64,000 nt of DNA, from assembly GCA_046349435.1 (NCBI GenBank), contig JAXMCI010000020.1, positions 70,903 to 134,902 on the forward strand, in the 5' to 3' direction. Within the stretch, counting starts at the first letter, position 1. Each line of letters starts with the position of its first letter. The notes beneath the pieces are model-generated. The model did not search any database and had not been told where the DNA came from. It saw nothing but the letters and a program-made list of their open reading frames with translations. The stretch is from JAXMCI01 sp046349435. GTDB lineage: Bacteria; Pseudomonadota; Alphaproteobacteria; Dongiales; Dongiaceae. Positions 21,704 through 29,616 of the stretch are shown in pieces. The position numbers and the translations under genes were made by a program.

Positions 21704-22386
21704 GCGGGATCGGTCGGCCTCGGATAGCTCGACGCGGGATAGGTCGCGCTGCCATAGCGGGCGGCCAGCTGGGTGGCGGTCGCCTTGCTGTCGAGGCTGC
21801 CCGTGGCCGCCTCCTTCAGCAGGTGCACCCGCAGCTGCGCCGTGATCGTCGCCACTGCGCTGGCGGCGTAGGCGTTGTAGCTGTTGGTGCCCTGGTGGTA
21901 GTAGCCGGCGCCCGACTGCGAGGGATAGCTGCCGTAGAACGGCGACTGCTGGTAGGGCGGCCCGTTGTCGTAGTAGTTCCACAGCGGATCGTAGGGCTGC
22001 GAGAAGGTCGGCTGCGTGCGCACCGTCACGTCGGCGTCGCGGCTCTCGTTCTCGATGGCGAAGGCCGGGTAGCCGGCCTTCTCGGCCAGCTGGGCGGCCC
22101 GCCAGAGGGCGAGCTCGTAGGCCTTGTTCTTCTGGTCGGCGAGCTCGGCGTCCCGCGCCTGGGGGTCGGCCGAGGCTTGCACGTAGGGGGTGACGTAGGT
22201 CACCTGGTAGGAGTCCTCGGCGAGGCGGGTTTCGCTGTAGCCGAAATTGCCGCTGTCGCCGTAGGGGACAAAGGCCGGCCTCGGCTCCGGGGCGGCACAG
22301 GCGGCCAGCAACCCCGGCAGGATCACGGCGACGGCCAGAGCCGCCGATCTGGTCCACGCCGCCGATTTGGTCCACGGTCCGCGCAT
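21697..22386 (-). CDS. CC_0125/CC_1285-type lipoprotein
   Basis: A 229-residue predicted lipoprotein. The N-terminal signal ends in a lipobox, PGLLAAC. The following FGYSETRLAEDSYQVTYVTPY and RAAQLAEKAGYPAFAIEN resemble the Caulobacter CC_0125 family of unknown function. The C-terminal half is rich in tyrosine, proline and serine. The ATG at 22386 is chosen; a TTG at 22392 is in frame. The signal peptide begins with a duplicated 18-base unit that encodes WTKSAA then WTRSAA. The function is unknown, probably envelope-associated. Confidence 0.75.
   Translation of the reverse strand: MRGPWTKSAAWTRSAALAVAVILPGLLAACAAPEPRPAFVPYGDSGNFGYSETRLAEDSYQVTYVTPYVQASADPQARDAELADQKNKAYELALWRAAQLAEKAGYPAFAIENESRDADVTVRTQPTFSQPYDPLWNYYDNGPPYQQSPFYGSYPSQSGAGYYHQGTNSYNAYAASAVATITAQLRVHLLKEAATGSLDSKATATQLAARYGSATYPASSYPRPTDPAY
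22340..22375. repeat. Tandem 18-base duplication in lipoprotein signal sequence
   Basis: Bases 22340-22357 and 22358-22375 are 17 of 18 identical. On the minus strand they encode WTRSAA and WTKSAA in the basic n-region of the signal peptide. The duplication keeps frame and may be recent. Confidence 0.85.
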
Positions 22387-22670
22387 AACCAATTTATGGA
22401 CCCAAGCCCAACGGCCCGCAAGGGCTGAGGCCGGGATCGGTCCGGGGTCGGTCCGGGACGGGCATCCGGAGTTTCCGCGGCGTAACCAGATTTCCTTGCG
22501 CGCTCAGCGAGATACCGGCGCCCGGATCACGAAATCGTTTGGCTCCGACCCGGTTTGTTGACTTTACAGACGGCGCTGGCGTCCCCGAAGCTTCGGCGAC
22601 GCCAGCCCGGGCCTCCCGGTGACCGGCCGCCGCACCACGATATCTTGCGCTTCAGCCTGGAGGACATTCG

Positions 22671-23147
22671 ATGCTTACCCGGACCAAAGCCTTGCTCGGG
22701 GGCGTGCTCGCCCTTGCCGTCGGCTTCACCGTGCTCGCCAGCGCGGTGGCGGACGATCCGGCAGCGGTGATCAGCCAGCGCCGCGACCTGATGAAGGACC
22801 AGGGCAAGAACGCCAAGGCGATCTACCAGTTCACCCAGGGCCAGGGCACCGCCGCCGACGTGGCCGCCGCCGCCCAGGCGATCGCCGCCGATGCGACGAA
22901 GATTCCGGACCTCTTCCCCAAGGGCACCAGCCTCGACGAGTTTCCGGGCAAGACCGGCGCCAAGCCGGCCATCTGGCAGGACTGGGACAAGTTCAAGGCG
23001 GACGCCGCGGCCCTGCACGAGCAGGCGACCAAGCTCGCCGAGGTGGCCAAGGGCGGCGACGCCCAGGCGATCGCCGCGCAGTTCGACGTGATGGGCAAGA
23101 CCGGCTGCGGCGGCTGCCACCAGTCGTTCCGGCAGAAGCTCGAATAG
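22671..23147 (+). CDS. Cytochrome c' (class II c-type cytochrome)
   Basis: A 158-residue periplasmic four-helix cytochrome. A signal peptide ends about residue 26 (VLASAVA). The heme motif CGGCH at residues 146-150 is near the C-terminus, as expected of class II cytochromes. The upstream region has the typical RRDLMKDQGKNAKAI helix. Cytochromes c' bind NO and are linked to nitrosative stress or electron transfer; which applies here is not visible. CTGGAGG at 22657-22663 is a good ribosome-binding site. A strong GC hairpin follows the stop. Bases 22387-22670 upstream show no gene; I see no convincing promoter there. Confidence 0.92.
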   Translation: MLTRTKALLGGVLALAVGFTVLASAVADDPAAVISQRRDLMKDQGKNAKAIYQFTQGQGTAADVAAAAQAIAADATKIPDLFPKGTSLDEFPGKTGAKPAIWQDWDKFKADAAALHEQATKLAEVAKGGDAQAIAAQFDVMGKTGCGGCHQSFRQKLE

Positions 23148-23175
23148 GCCGCGCCCCTCGCCTCGCCGGCCGTGC

Positions 23176-23201
23176 GCGGGCCGCCCCTCGGGGCGGCCCG
23201 C
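23176..23201 (+). terminator. Strong GC hairpin after cytochrome c' gene
   Basis: A perfect 11-base-pair stem, GCGGGCCGCCC (23176-23186) and GGGCGGCCCGC (23191-23201), encloses the 4-base loop CTCG. It starts 28 bases after the cytochrome c' stop and is followed by a short TTT a few bases on. It is the best terminator candidate in the window, though the T-run is weak. Confidence 0.55.
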
Positions 23202-23356
23202 TGGCGTTTCGGGCGCTGCGTCCCGCTGGACAAGAAATCCTTGCCCGCAACGCAAGATTTATTGGGTTGGGCCCGGCGCGGATCGGCCGATGATGGCCGC
23301 GCCCGGGCAGGCCGCCGGTCGCCGGGCGCAGCAGAGGCAGTGCGGGAGACGAAACC

Positions 23357-24811
23357 ATGATGGCCATGTCGCAGCCTGGTCTGAACGCCGCGGGCGGCGT
23401 CAGCATCGCGATCGTCGGGGCGGGATTCACGGGCAGCCTGCTGGCGGTGCACCTGCTGGCCACGGTCCCGCCCGGCTCGACCATCAAGCTGTTCGACGGC
23501 GCCGGCCGATTCGGCCGCGGCCTCGCCTACTCGACCGCCAATGCCGGGCACGTGCTCAACGTGCGCACCTCGAACATGAGCGCCTTTCCCGACGAGCCGG
23601 CCGACTTCCTGCGCTGGCTCTCCCGCCGCGAGGGCGCGTCGCAGCCGGCCGAGATCGACGACCTGCGTCACCGCTTCGTGCCGCGCGGCCTGTTCGGCGA
23701 CTACGTGGCCGAGCTGCTCGGCCATACCGCCGCGCAGGCCGCCGGCCGCGCCCGGTTGCTGACCTACGACACCAACGTGATCAGCGTCGCCGAGGTGCCG
23801 CTCGGCGTGGCGCTGGCGACCGGCGACGGCGAGAGCCACACGGTCGACGCCGCCGTGCTCTGCGTCGGCAACTTCCCGCCGGTGCTGCCGGCCGGTGCCG
23901 TGCCGGAGATTGCCGACGGGCCTGCCTATCTCGGCGACCCGTGGGATCTCGAGCGCCTCGCCGGCATCGGCCGGACCGAATCGGTGATGGTGCTCGGCAC
24001 CGGGCTGACCATGGTCGACCTGGTGCTGACCCTGGACAGCCAGGGACATCGCGGCCCGATCCTCGCCGTCTCGCGCCGCGGCAAGCTGCCCCATGCCCAT
24101 GCGCCGGCGACGCCCCATGCCGACTTCCTCGGCGGCGCTCCCCTGCCCGCTACGGCGCAGGCCCTGCTCCGCCGGATCCGCGGCGAGGCGCGGCGCGCGG
24201 CGGCGGCCGGCCAGGACTGGCGCGGCGTGATCGACGCCATCCGGCCGCATACCCAGGCGCTGTGGCGCGGGCTGCCGCTGGCCGAGCGCCGCCGCTTCCT
24301 GCGCCACGTCCGCCCCTACTGGGAGATCCATCGCCACCGCATGGCGCCGTCGGTCGCCGACCGCATCGTGGCGCTCCGGGCCACCGGGCGGCTGCGCATC
24401 GCGCGCGGCCGGCTGCGCGGGGTCGAGCCGGACGGCAGCGGCGTCGCGGTGACCCTCGCCTTCCACGGCGAGGCGGCCCCCCGCCAGGTCCGCGCCGACC
24501 GGCTGATCAACTGCGCCGGCCCGGAGACCGATTTCGCGCGGATCCGCGACCCGCTGGTGCGCAGCCTGCTGTCGACCGGCGTGGCGCGGCCGGACCCGCT
24601 GCGGCTCGGCCTCGACGTCGACGAGGACCTCAGCCTGGTCGACCATCACGGCCGCAGCTCGCGCCGCCTCTACGCGCTCGGCCCGCCGACCAAGGGCGCG
24701 CTGTGGGAGATCACGGCGGTGCCCGACATCCGCGGCCAGTGCCGCGGCTTCGCCCAGCGGCTGCTGCAGGAACTGGCGACCGCCCGGGCCCCGGCGCTGA
24801 CCGATTCCTGA
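23357..24811 (+). CDS. FAD/NAD(P)-binding flavoprotein, HpyO/CreE type
   Basis: A 484-residue flavoprotein. The N-terminal dinucleotide fold is VSIAIVGAGFTGSLLAVHLL, the second is MVLGTGLTMVDLVL near residue 215. The GLAYSTANAGHVLNVRTSNMS region is typical of the family known as HpyO/CreE-like NAD(P)-binding, some members of which hydroxylate urate. The predicted activity is an NAD(P)H-dependent flavin hydroxylase or oxidoreductase; the substrate is unknown. The ATG at 23357 follows GGGAGACGAAACC. The gene stands alone between the cytochrome c' and APS reductase genes. Confidence 0.72.
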   Translation: MMAMSQPGLNAAGGVSIAIVGAGFTGSLLAVHLLATVPPGSTIKLFDGAGRFGRGLAYSTANAGHVLNVRTSNMSAFPDEPADFLRWLSRREGASQPAEIDDLRHRFVPRGLFGDYVAELLGHTAAQAAGRARLLTYDTNVISVAEVPLGVALATGDGESHTVDAAVLCVGNFPPVLPAGAVPEIADGPAYLGDPWDLERLAGIGRTESVMVLGTGLTMVDLVLTLDSQGHRGPILAVSRRGKLPHAHAPATPHADFLGGAPLPATAQALLRRIRGEARRAAAAGQDWRGVIDAIRPHTQALWRGLPLAERRRFLRHVRPYWEIHRHRMAPSVADRIVALRATGRLRIARGRLRGVEPDGSGVAVTLAFHGEAAPRQVRADRLINCAGPETDFARIRDPLVRSLLSTGVARPDPLRLGLDVDEDLSLVDHHGRSSRRLYALGPPTKGALWEITAVPDIRGQCRGFAQRLLQELATARAPALTDS

Positions 24812-24856
24812 GACGAGGCGATCGCGGCGGCGCGCGTCCCCCGGCGCCGTGCCGGG

Positions 24857-24942
24857 CCCCATCCTGCGACAAGCTCAGGATGAGGCCCCCGAGATCGCGC
24901 GCGCCCCTTCAACCTCGTTCTGAGCCTGTCGAAGGGCGAGGT
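24857..24942. repeat. Imperfect inverted repeat in intergenic spacer
   Basis: The arms at about 24857-24885 (core GACAAGCTCAGGATGAGG) and 24912-24942 (core CTGAGCCTGTCGAAGGG) are imperfect reverse complements. The type, TTCGACAGGCTCAGGATGAGG-like, is a common dispersed repeat in Alphaproteobacteria (general knowledge). It occupies the 292-base gap between the flavoprotein and APS reductase genes. I see no other gene or element in that gap. Confidence 0.6.
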
Positions 24943-25103
24943 CGGCACGGCCTTGCCGCCGCGCGCCGAAGTTTTTCTATCCGTCTCGGCAAGGACTTCT
25001 CGTTTGTCGGCACGATAGCCGGAGCGTACCTCGGAAGGACGGCTCCGGCATCCGGCGGATCGCCCTCCGTCCCGCCCCGCAGCCGTCCCGGAGGAGGATG
25101 CGC

Positions 25104-25799
25104 GTGGGTGAAGTCGACGGTGCGACCGGCCTGGCGGCCCGGCTCGGCGATCGGTACCGCGGGCTCGAGGGCGAGGACCTGCTCGCCCCCCTGATCGAGC
25201 GCGAGTTCCCGGGGCGCATCGCGCTGCTCTCCTCCTTCGGCTCGGAGGCGGCGCTGCTGCTCGACATGGTGGCCCGCATCGACCGCTCGGTCCCGGTCGT
25301 CTTCCTCGACACCGGCAAGCTGTTCGGCGAGACGCTGCGCTACCGCGACCAGCTGGTGCGGCGCCTCGGCCTGACCGATCTGCGGGTCGTGCGGCCCGAC
25401 CCCGTCCAGGTCGAGCGGCGCGATGCCGCCGGCGACCTGTGGCTGCGCGATGCCGACGCCTGCTGCGCGCTGCGCAAGGTCGAGCCGCTGCGCGCCGCGC
25501 TGGCCGGCTTCGCGGCCTGCATCTCCGGGCGCAAGCGTTACCAGGGCGGCCGGCGGACCGGGCTCGCCGCCATCGAGGCGGCCGAAGGGCGGGTCAAGGT
25601 CAATCCGCTGGCCGGCTGGTCCCGCGACCGGATCCTCGACGCCTTCGCCGCCCGCGACCTGCCGCCCCACCCGCTGGAGGCCGACGGCTTCCTGTCGATC
25701 GGCTGCATGCCGTGCACCGACCGGGTGGCGCCGGGAGCCGATCCCCGGTCCGGCCGCTGGGCCGGACGCGCCAAGACCGAATGCGGCATTCATCTCTAG
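25104..25799 (+). CDS. cysH: Adenylylsulfate (APS) reductase, CysH family
   Basis: A 231-residue assimilatory sulfur enzyme reducing APS to sulfite. The nucleotide-binding region is SSFGSEAALLLDM. The cysteine pairs CC (about residues 120-121) and CxxC (201-204) match the [4Fe-4S] APS reductases rather than PAPS reductases, and the C-terminal ECGIHL carries the catalytic Cys (227). The GTG at 25104 is preferred over the ATG at 25098 because GGAGGAGG directly abuts the ATG but is well spaced for the GTG. Other cysteine-biosynthesis genes are not nearby. Confidence 0.9.
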   Translation: MGEVDGATGLAARLGDRYRGLEGEDLLAPLIEREFPGRIALLSSFGSEAALLLDMVARIDRSVPVVFLDTGKLFGETLRYRDQLVRRLGLTDLRVVRPDPVQVERRDAAGDLWLRDADACCALRKVEPLRAALAGFAACISGRKRYQGGRRTGLAAIEAAEGRVKVNPLAGWSRDRILDAFAARDLPPHPLEADGFLSIGCMPCTDRVAPGADPRSGRWAGRAKTECGIHL

Positions 25800-25927
25800 A
25801 GGTCTGGAAGGGGGCGGGCGCCCGAAAAGGCCGGGCCCCAGCCTGAGGCCGTGCGTCGGCGGCCGGCCTTGGCTAAACTGGCAGCCGGACGTTCCATGGT
25901 CCGGATGTCAGAAGGGGTTCGCGCGTG

Positions 25928-26587
25928 ATGAAGAGGCTGTTGCCGCTGGTGGCCATGCTCTGCCTGGCAGGGTGCGAGGATCTCGGGCTCGAGGACCCGG
26001 TGCCGACCGACCAGACCGCCGCCCCCACTACCGCTTCGTCCTCCCTGAGCCAGCCGCCGGCCGCGGCGCTGATGCCGGCGCCGAGCGCGGACCAGGCCGC
26101 GCCCGCCGAGCCGTCGGGCGCCGAGACGGCCATGGCGGCACCGCCGCCGCCGCCGCCGGGCGACCGAACCTGCGCCGACTTCCTGTTCTACAAGGACGGG
26201 CAGAGCGGGGTGTCCTCGGTGATCGCCGATCCCTTCACCATCGCCACCTCGGCCGACGGCAGCGGCGAGCCGCTGGAGATCCACGACGCCAGCCTCGACA
26301 TGGGGGTGCAGGGCGGCATGTCCGTCAGGATCGCCGACAAGGTCTTCATCATCGTCGACCAGCCCTCTCCGCGATACGAGGTCTACTACATCTCGGCCGG
26401 CGAGAACCCGATCAAGCTGCAGGTCTTCGGCGCCGACGGCAAGCTGGAGCAGACCCACATCCTTTCGGCCTTCCCGCAGAAGCAGCTGCTGATGCAGCCG
26501 ATCGCGTCGCAGCAGGGGCTGCGCGCCATCGTGCTGACGGATCCGGACAAGACCGGGCTGCTCACCAAGGTCTGCGCGGTGAAGTAG
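25928..26587 (+). CDS. Lipoprotein of unknown function
   Basis: A 219-residue predicted lipoprotein that I cannot assign to a family. The signal MKRLLPLVAMLCLAGC ends in a clear lipobox. A low-complexity linker rich in proline, alanine and threonine spans about residues 25-78. The globular part (about 80-219) contains CADFLFYKDGQSG and a final CAVK, giving a possible disulfide between those two cysteines. A GTG at 25925 precedes the ATG directly. Located between the APS reductase and the duplicated-domain protein genes. Confidence 0.65.
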   Translation: MKRLLPLVAMLCLAGCEDLGLEDPVPTDQTAAPTTASSSLSQPPAAALMPAPSADQAAPAEPSGAETAMAAPPPPPPGDRTCADFLFYKDGQSGVSSVIADPFTIATSADGSGEPLEIHDASLDMGVQGGMSVRIADKVFIIVDQPSPRYEVYYISAGENPIKLQVFGADGKLEQTHILSAFPQKQLLMQPIASQQGLRAIVLTDPDKTGLLTKVCAVK

Positions 26588-26675
26588 GGCGGCGTCGCCG
26601 GGAAGCCGGAACACCTGAGGAACCCGCCGCCTTGCCCGCTGTTTGAAGCGCGGCGTGGGGGCGGAGAAGGTCCGA

Positions 26676-27323
26676 ATGGGCGTCGAGCCTGCCGGCCGGG
26701 GCTTCAGCCTCGGCGATCTGCTGCGGCTTTATGCGGCGTGCCCGCAGGGGCGTCACCGCACGCAGGATGCTTTCGACAGCTTCGTGATTCGGCCGCTGGC
26801 CGGCGACGGCCGGGCGGTGGCCGTGATCCGGCTGCCCGACGGCACCTATCTCGGCGTCAACGACGAGGGTGCCGTGGAGCTGCGGGCGGCGTCGCTGCGC
26901 CAGCTGGCGGAGGCCGCGGCGGACCTGCCCGCCTGGAGCCTGGTGGCGGGCGCGCTCGCCGGCACCGAGGCGCCGCCGCCGGCGCGGCTGCAGCCCACCG
27001 CCGCCACCGCCGCCATCGAGGTGATCGAGCCGGTCAGCCTGCCCAGCGATCCGGCCGGGGCGGACGTCCCGGCGGCCGGGCCCGAGCTGCTGACCCGCGA
27101 GGATCTCGCGGCGCTGCTGGCGCTCTGGCCGAACGGCCAGCGGCGGCGCGGCCGCGGCAAGGACAGCTTCGTGGTCGCCGACGAGATCGACGGGCACACC
27201 CGTCTCATCGTCTCGCGCCGCGGCGACGGCACCTACAGCTGCGTCGACCTGGTCAACGGCAGCTCGGAGCGGTCGGACAGCCTGGCCGGCCTCCATCTGC
27301 GCCGGCCGCGCTGGCATCGCTGA
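26676..27323 (+). CDS. Protein of unknown function with two copies of a ~65-residue domain
   Basis: A 215-residue cytosolic protein not recognised. It contains two similar segments, residues 14-80 (DLLRLYAACPQGRHRTQDAFDS and LPDGTYLGV) and 143-206 (DLAALLALWPNGQRRRGRGKDS and RGDGTYSCV). Both share a helix starting DL, a basic stretch before D-SFV, a DGTY turn and a hydrophobic S-L end. A proline-rich linker joins them. The ATG at 26676 follows GGAGAAGG; an upstream TTG at 26643 is possible. No signal peptide or membrane segment is visible. The tandem arrangement suggests a binding module. Confidence 0.6.
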   Translation: MGVEPAGRGFSLGDLLRLYAACPQGRHRTQDAFDSFVIRPLAGDGRAVAVIRLPDGTYLGVNDEGAVELRAASLRQLAEAAADLPAWSLVAGALAGTEAPPPARLQPTAATAAIEVIEPVSLPSDPAGADVPAAGPELLTREDLAALLALWPNGQRRRGRGKDSFVVADEIDGHTRLIVSRRGDGTYSCVDLVNGSSERSDSLAGLHLRRPRWHR

Positions 27324-27378
27324 CCGATCGCTGACCCGGGCGGGCCGGTCCCCGCTTTTCCCGCTCCCGTGCTAGCCT

Positions 27379-27401
27379 CCTCCCGCCATTGGCGAGGGAG
27401 G
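27379..27401 (+). promoter_or_regulatory. Possible hairpin covering the ribosome-binding site of the next gene
   Basis: CCTCCCGCCA (27379-27388) can pair with TGGC and GGGAGG (27390-27401) with a two-base bulge. The second arm contains the ribosome-binding site of the epimerase-like gene starting at 27409. The loop is very tight and GC-rich DNA makes such pairings easily, so a regulatory role is only a suggestion. Confidence 0.25.
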
Positions 27402-27408
27402 CGATTCG

Positions 27409-28389
27409 ATGAAGCTGCTTGTCACCGGGGCGGCCGGCAAGGTCGGCCAGGCCCTGATTCGCCGCGTGCTCGAGGATCCCGCGCTCGCCGGGATCGAGCT
27501 GCGCGCGCTCTGCCACAACCGCGCCTTGCCGGCGCGGCCGCGGCTCGAGGTGGTGCGCGGCGACATGGCGCGGCGGGAGGATGTCGAGGCCGCGGTGGCC
27601 GGGGTCAGCCACGTGCTTCACCTCGCCACCTGCAAGGAGACCCCCGACCAGATCATGGACGTCGCGGTCAAGGGCATGTTCTGGCTGCTCGAGGCGTGCC
27701 GTGCCAGCGCCGATTTCCGCCGCCTCGTGCTGGTCGGCGGCGATGCCGGGATGGGGCACTTCTTCTACCCGCACCCGATCCCGGTGACGGAGACGCAGCG
27801 CCACAGCGCCTATCCCGGCTGCTACGCGCTCTCCAAGGTGCTCGAGGAGGTGATGCTGGAGCAGTACTACCTCATGTACGGCTTCGCCGGCTGCTGCGTG
27901 CGGGCGCCCTGGATCATGGAGAAGGACGACTTCCGCTACGCCCACACCTTCGGGCCGGACGTCTTCGGCGGGCCGCGCTGGTGCGATCTCGTCGGTCCCG
28001 AGCGCGCCGCGTCGCTGCAGGCGCAGGGCGCCGTGCCGGTGATGCTCGATCCGGACGGTCGGCCGGTGCTGCGCAACTTCGTCCATGTCGACGACCTGGT
28101 CGACGCGATCCTGATCGCGCTCGAGCATCCCCGCGCCCACCAGCAGCTCTTCAACGTCTGCATGGACGAGCCGGTCGACTACGGCAGGCTGGCCGCCCAC
28201 CTCGCCGCCACCCGCGGCCTGCCGTCGGAGCCGGTGCCGACCGGCTTCCACGGCACCTGGCTGGACAACAGCAAGGCCCGCTTCCTGCTCGGCTGGCGGC
28301 CGCGCTACGACCTCGCCCGCCTGGCCGACGCCGCCTGGAGCTATCGGCGCGCGGCGGACGATCCCCGCATCGTCTGGTACCCCGGATGA
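27409..28389 (+). CDS. NAD(P)-dependent epimerase/dehydratase-like oxidoreductase (extended SDR)
   Basis: A 326-residue extended short-chain dehydrogenase. The nucleotide site is VTGAAGKVGQ near the N-terminus, and the catalytic YxxxK is in CYALSKVLEEV (about residue 143). The C-terminal FVHVDDLVDAILIALEHP is typical of the epimerase/dehydratase group. The GGGAGG site at 27396-27401 is well placed for the ATG. The probable reaction is oxidation, reduction or epimerisation of a sugar or similar polyol. It is followed by the ABC binding-protein gene, which has its own promoter, so membership in that uptake locus is plausible but not proved. Confidence 0.8.
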   Translation: MKLLVTGAAGKVGQALIRRVLEDPALAGIELRALCHNRALPARPRLEVVRGDMARREDVEAAVAGVSHVLHLATCKETPDQIMDVAVKGMFWLLEACRASADFRRLVLVGGDAGMGHFFYPHPIPVTETQRHSAYPGCYALSKVLEEVMLEQYYLMYGFAGCCVRAPWIMEKDDFRYAHTFGPDVFGGPRWCDLVGPERAASLQAQGAVPVMLDPDGRPVLRNFVHVDDLVDAILIALEHPRAHQQLFNVCMDEPVDYGRLAAHLAATRGLPSEPVPTGFHGTWLDNSKARFLLGWRPRYDLARLADAAWSYRRAADDPRIVWYPG

Positions 28390-28396
28390 GGCTCCG

Positions 28397-28425
28397 TTGA
28401 CAGCGGCCGTCCCGGGTCCTTGAAT
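28397..28425 (+). promoter_or_regulatory. Sigma-70-type promoter before ABC binding-protein gene
   Basis: A perfect -35 box TTGACA (28397-28402) is followed by exactly 17 bases and a -10-like TTGAAT (28420-28425, 4 of 6 consensus). The predicted start of transcription is about 26 bases before the ATG at 28458. A ribosome-binding site GGGAGG lies at 28445-28450. Confidence 0.5.
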
Positions 28426-28457
28426 GCGCCACCAAGACGATGACGGGAGGCAAAACC

Positions 28458-29591
28458 ATGCATAAATCCGGACTGATCCACGTGCGCAGCTACGCGCCCG
28501 TGACGCGGCGGCACTTCCTGCAGGGCGCCGCGGCGCTCGGCGGCCTGGCGGCGGCCGGCCTGCGGCCGCGGGCCGCCAGCGCGGCGACCGACATCACCTT
28601 CCTCGGCTGGCAGGGCTATGACGAGGGCCTCGCCACCGAGGACTGGCTGAAGAAGAACGACATCAATCTCAGCACCACCTACATCGGCAACAACGACGAG
28701 ATCGTCAGCAAGCTGACCGCCGGCGGCGTCGGCCAGATCGACATCGTGACGCCCTACATGGGCTATATCCCGCTGCTGCGCGAGGCCGGGCTGATCGACG
28801 AGATCGACGAATCGCTGGTGCCGAACCTCAAGGTCTGCGAGCCGCTGTTCCGCGACGATCCCAACGTGCTGCACGACGGCAAGCGCTACTCCGTGCCGTT
28901 CACCTGGGGCTCCGCGCCGATGATGTACGACCCCAAGGCCACCGGCGGCGCGCCGGCCGCCTGGGCCGACCTCTGGAAGCCGGAGTACAAGGGCAAGGTC
29001 GGCATGATGGACGACCCGGTCGGCAACATGATGCTGGCGGCGCTGCTGGCGACCGACGCCAAGGTGCCGACCCTGCTGACCAAGGACCAGCTGAAGCAGG
29101 CCGAGGACTACCTGACGAAGCTGAAGAAGGAGCAGGTGCGGGTCGTCGCGGTGAGCTGGGGCGACATGGCCGACGCGCTGTCGCGCGGCGACATCGTGAT
29201 CACCTTCAGCGGCTGGGAGACGATCAAGAAGTTCTGCGCCGACAAGGGCAAGGCGATCGACTACACCTACCCCAAGGAGGGCACCTTCGCCTGGCTCGAC
29301 AGCTACTGCATCGCCAAGGATGCGCCGAACCGCGAGGTCGACCACAAGCTCTGCAACAAGGTGATCGACGTCCCGGCGCAGGTGAAGATCGGCGACGACC
29401 TGCTGCAGGGCATCGTCAACAAGGACGCGATCGCCCAGCTCAAGGCCTCGCGCAACATCTACCCCTATGACGACCTCGCCTCGTTCAGCCAGAAGGCGCG
29501 CATGTTCGGCTTCCCGCCGCTGAAGTCGGACGGCACACACGCCACCTGGCAGGACTGGCAGGACGCCTACCAGCGCTTCAAGTCGGCCTGA
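28458..29591 (+). CDS. Tat-exported ABC substrate-binding protein (PotD/PotF family)
   Basis: A 377-residue periplasmic binding protein of the polyamine-type family. The N-terminus has a twin-arginine signal, TRRHFLQGAAALGGLAAAGL, cleaved around ASA-ATDITF. The mature part has the fold's usual FLGWQGYDEG start, IVTPYMGYIPLL, FTWGSAPMMYDP and YTYPKEGTFAWLDSYCI. The ATG at 28458 is preferred over 28440 because GGGAGG is 7 bases upstream. The matching permeases lie at 34591-36245 and the ATPase at 36248-37309, so the system is split. The ligand may be a polyamine or another cationic compound; the associated enzymes suggest the latter. Confidence 0.85.
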   Translation: MHKSGLIHVRSYAPVTRRHFLQGAAALGGLAAAGLRPRAASAATDITFLGWQGYDEGLATEDWLKKNDINLSTTYIGNNDEIVSKLTAGGVGQIDIVTPYMGYIPLLREAGLIDEIDESLVPNLKVCEPLFRDDPNVLHDGKRYSVPFTWGSAPMMYDPKATGGAPAAWADLWKPEYKGKVGMMDDPVGNMMLAALLATDAKVPTLLTKDQLKQAEDYLTKLKKEQVRVVAVSWGDMADALSRGDIVITFSGWETIKKFCADKGKAIDYTYPKEGTFAWLDSYCIAKDAPNREVDHKLCNKVIDVPAQVKIGDDLLQGIVNKDAIAQLKASRNIYPYDDLASFSQKARMFGFPPLKSDGTHATWQDWQDAYQRFKSA

Positions 29592-29616
29592 TCGGCAGCG
29601 GAAGGATCCCGGCGCC

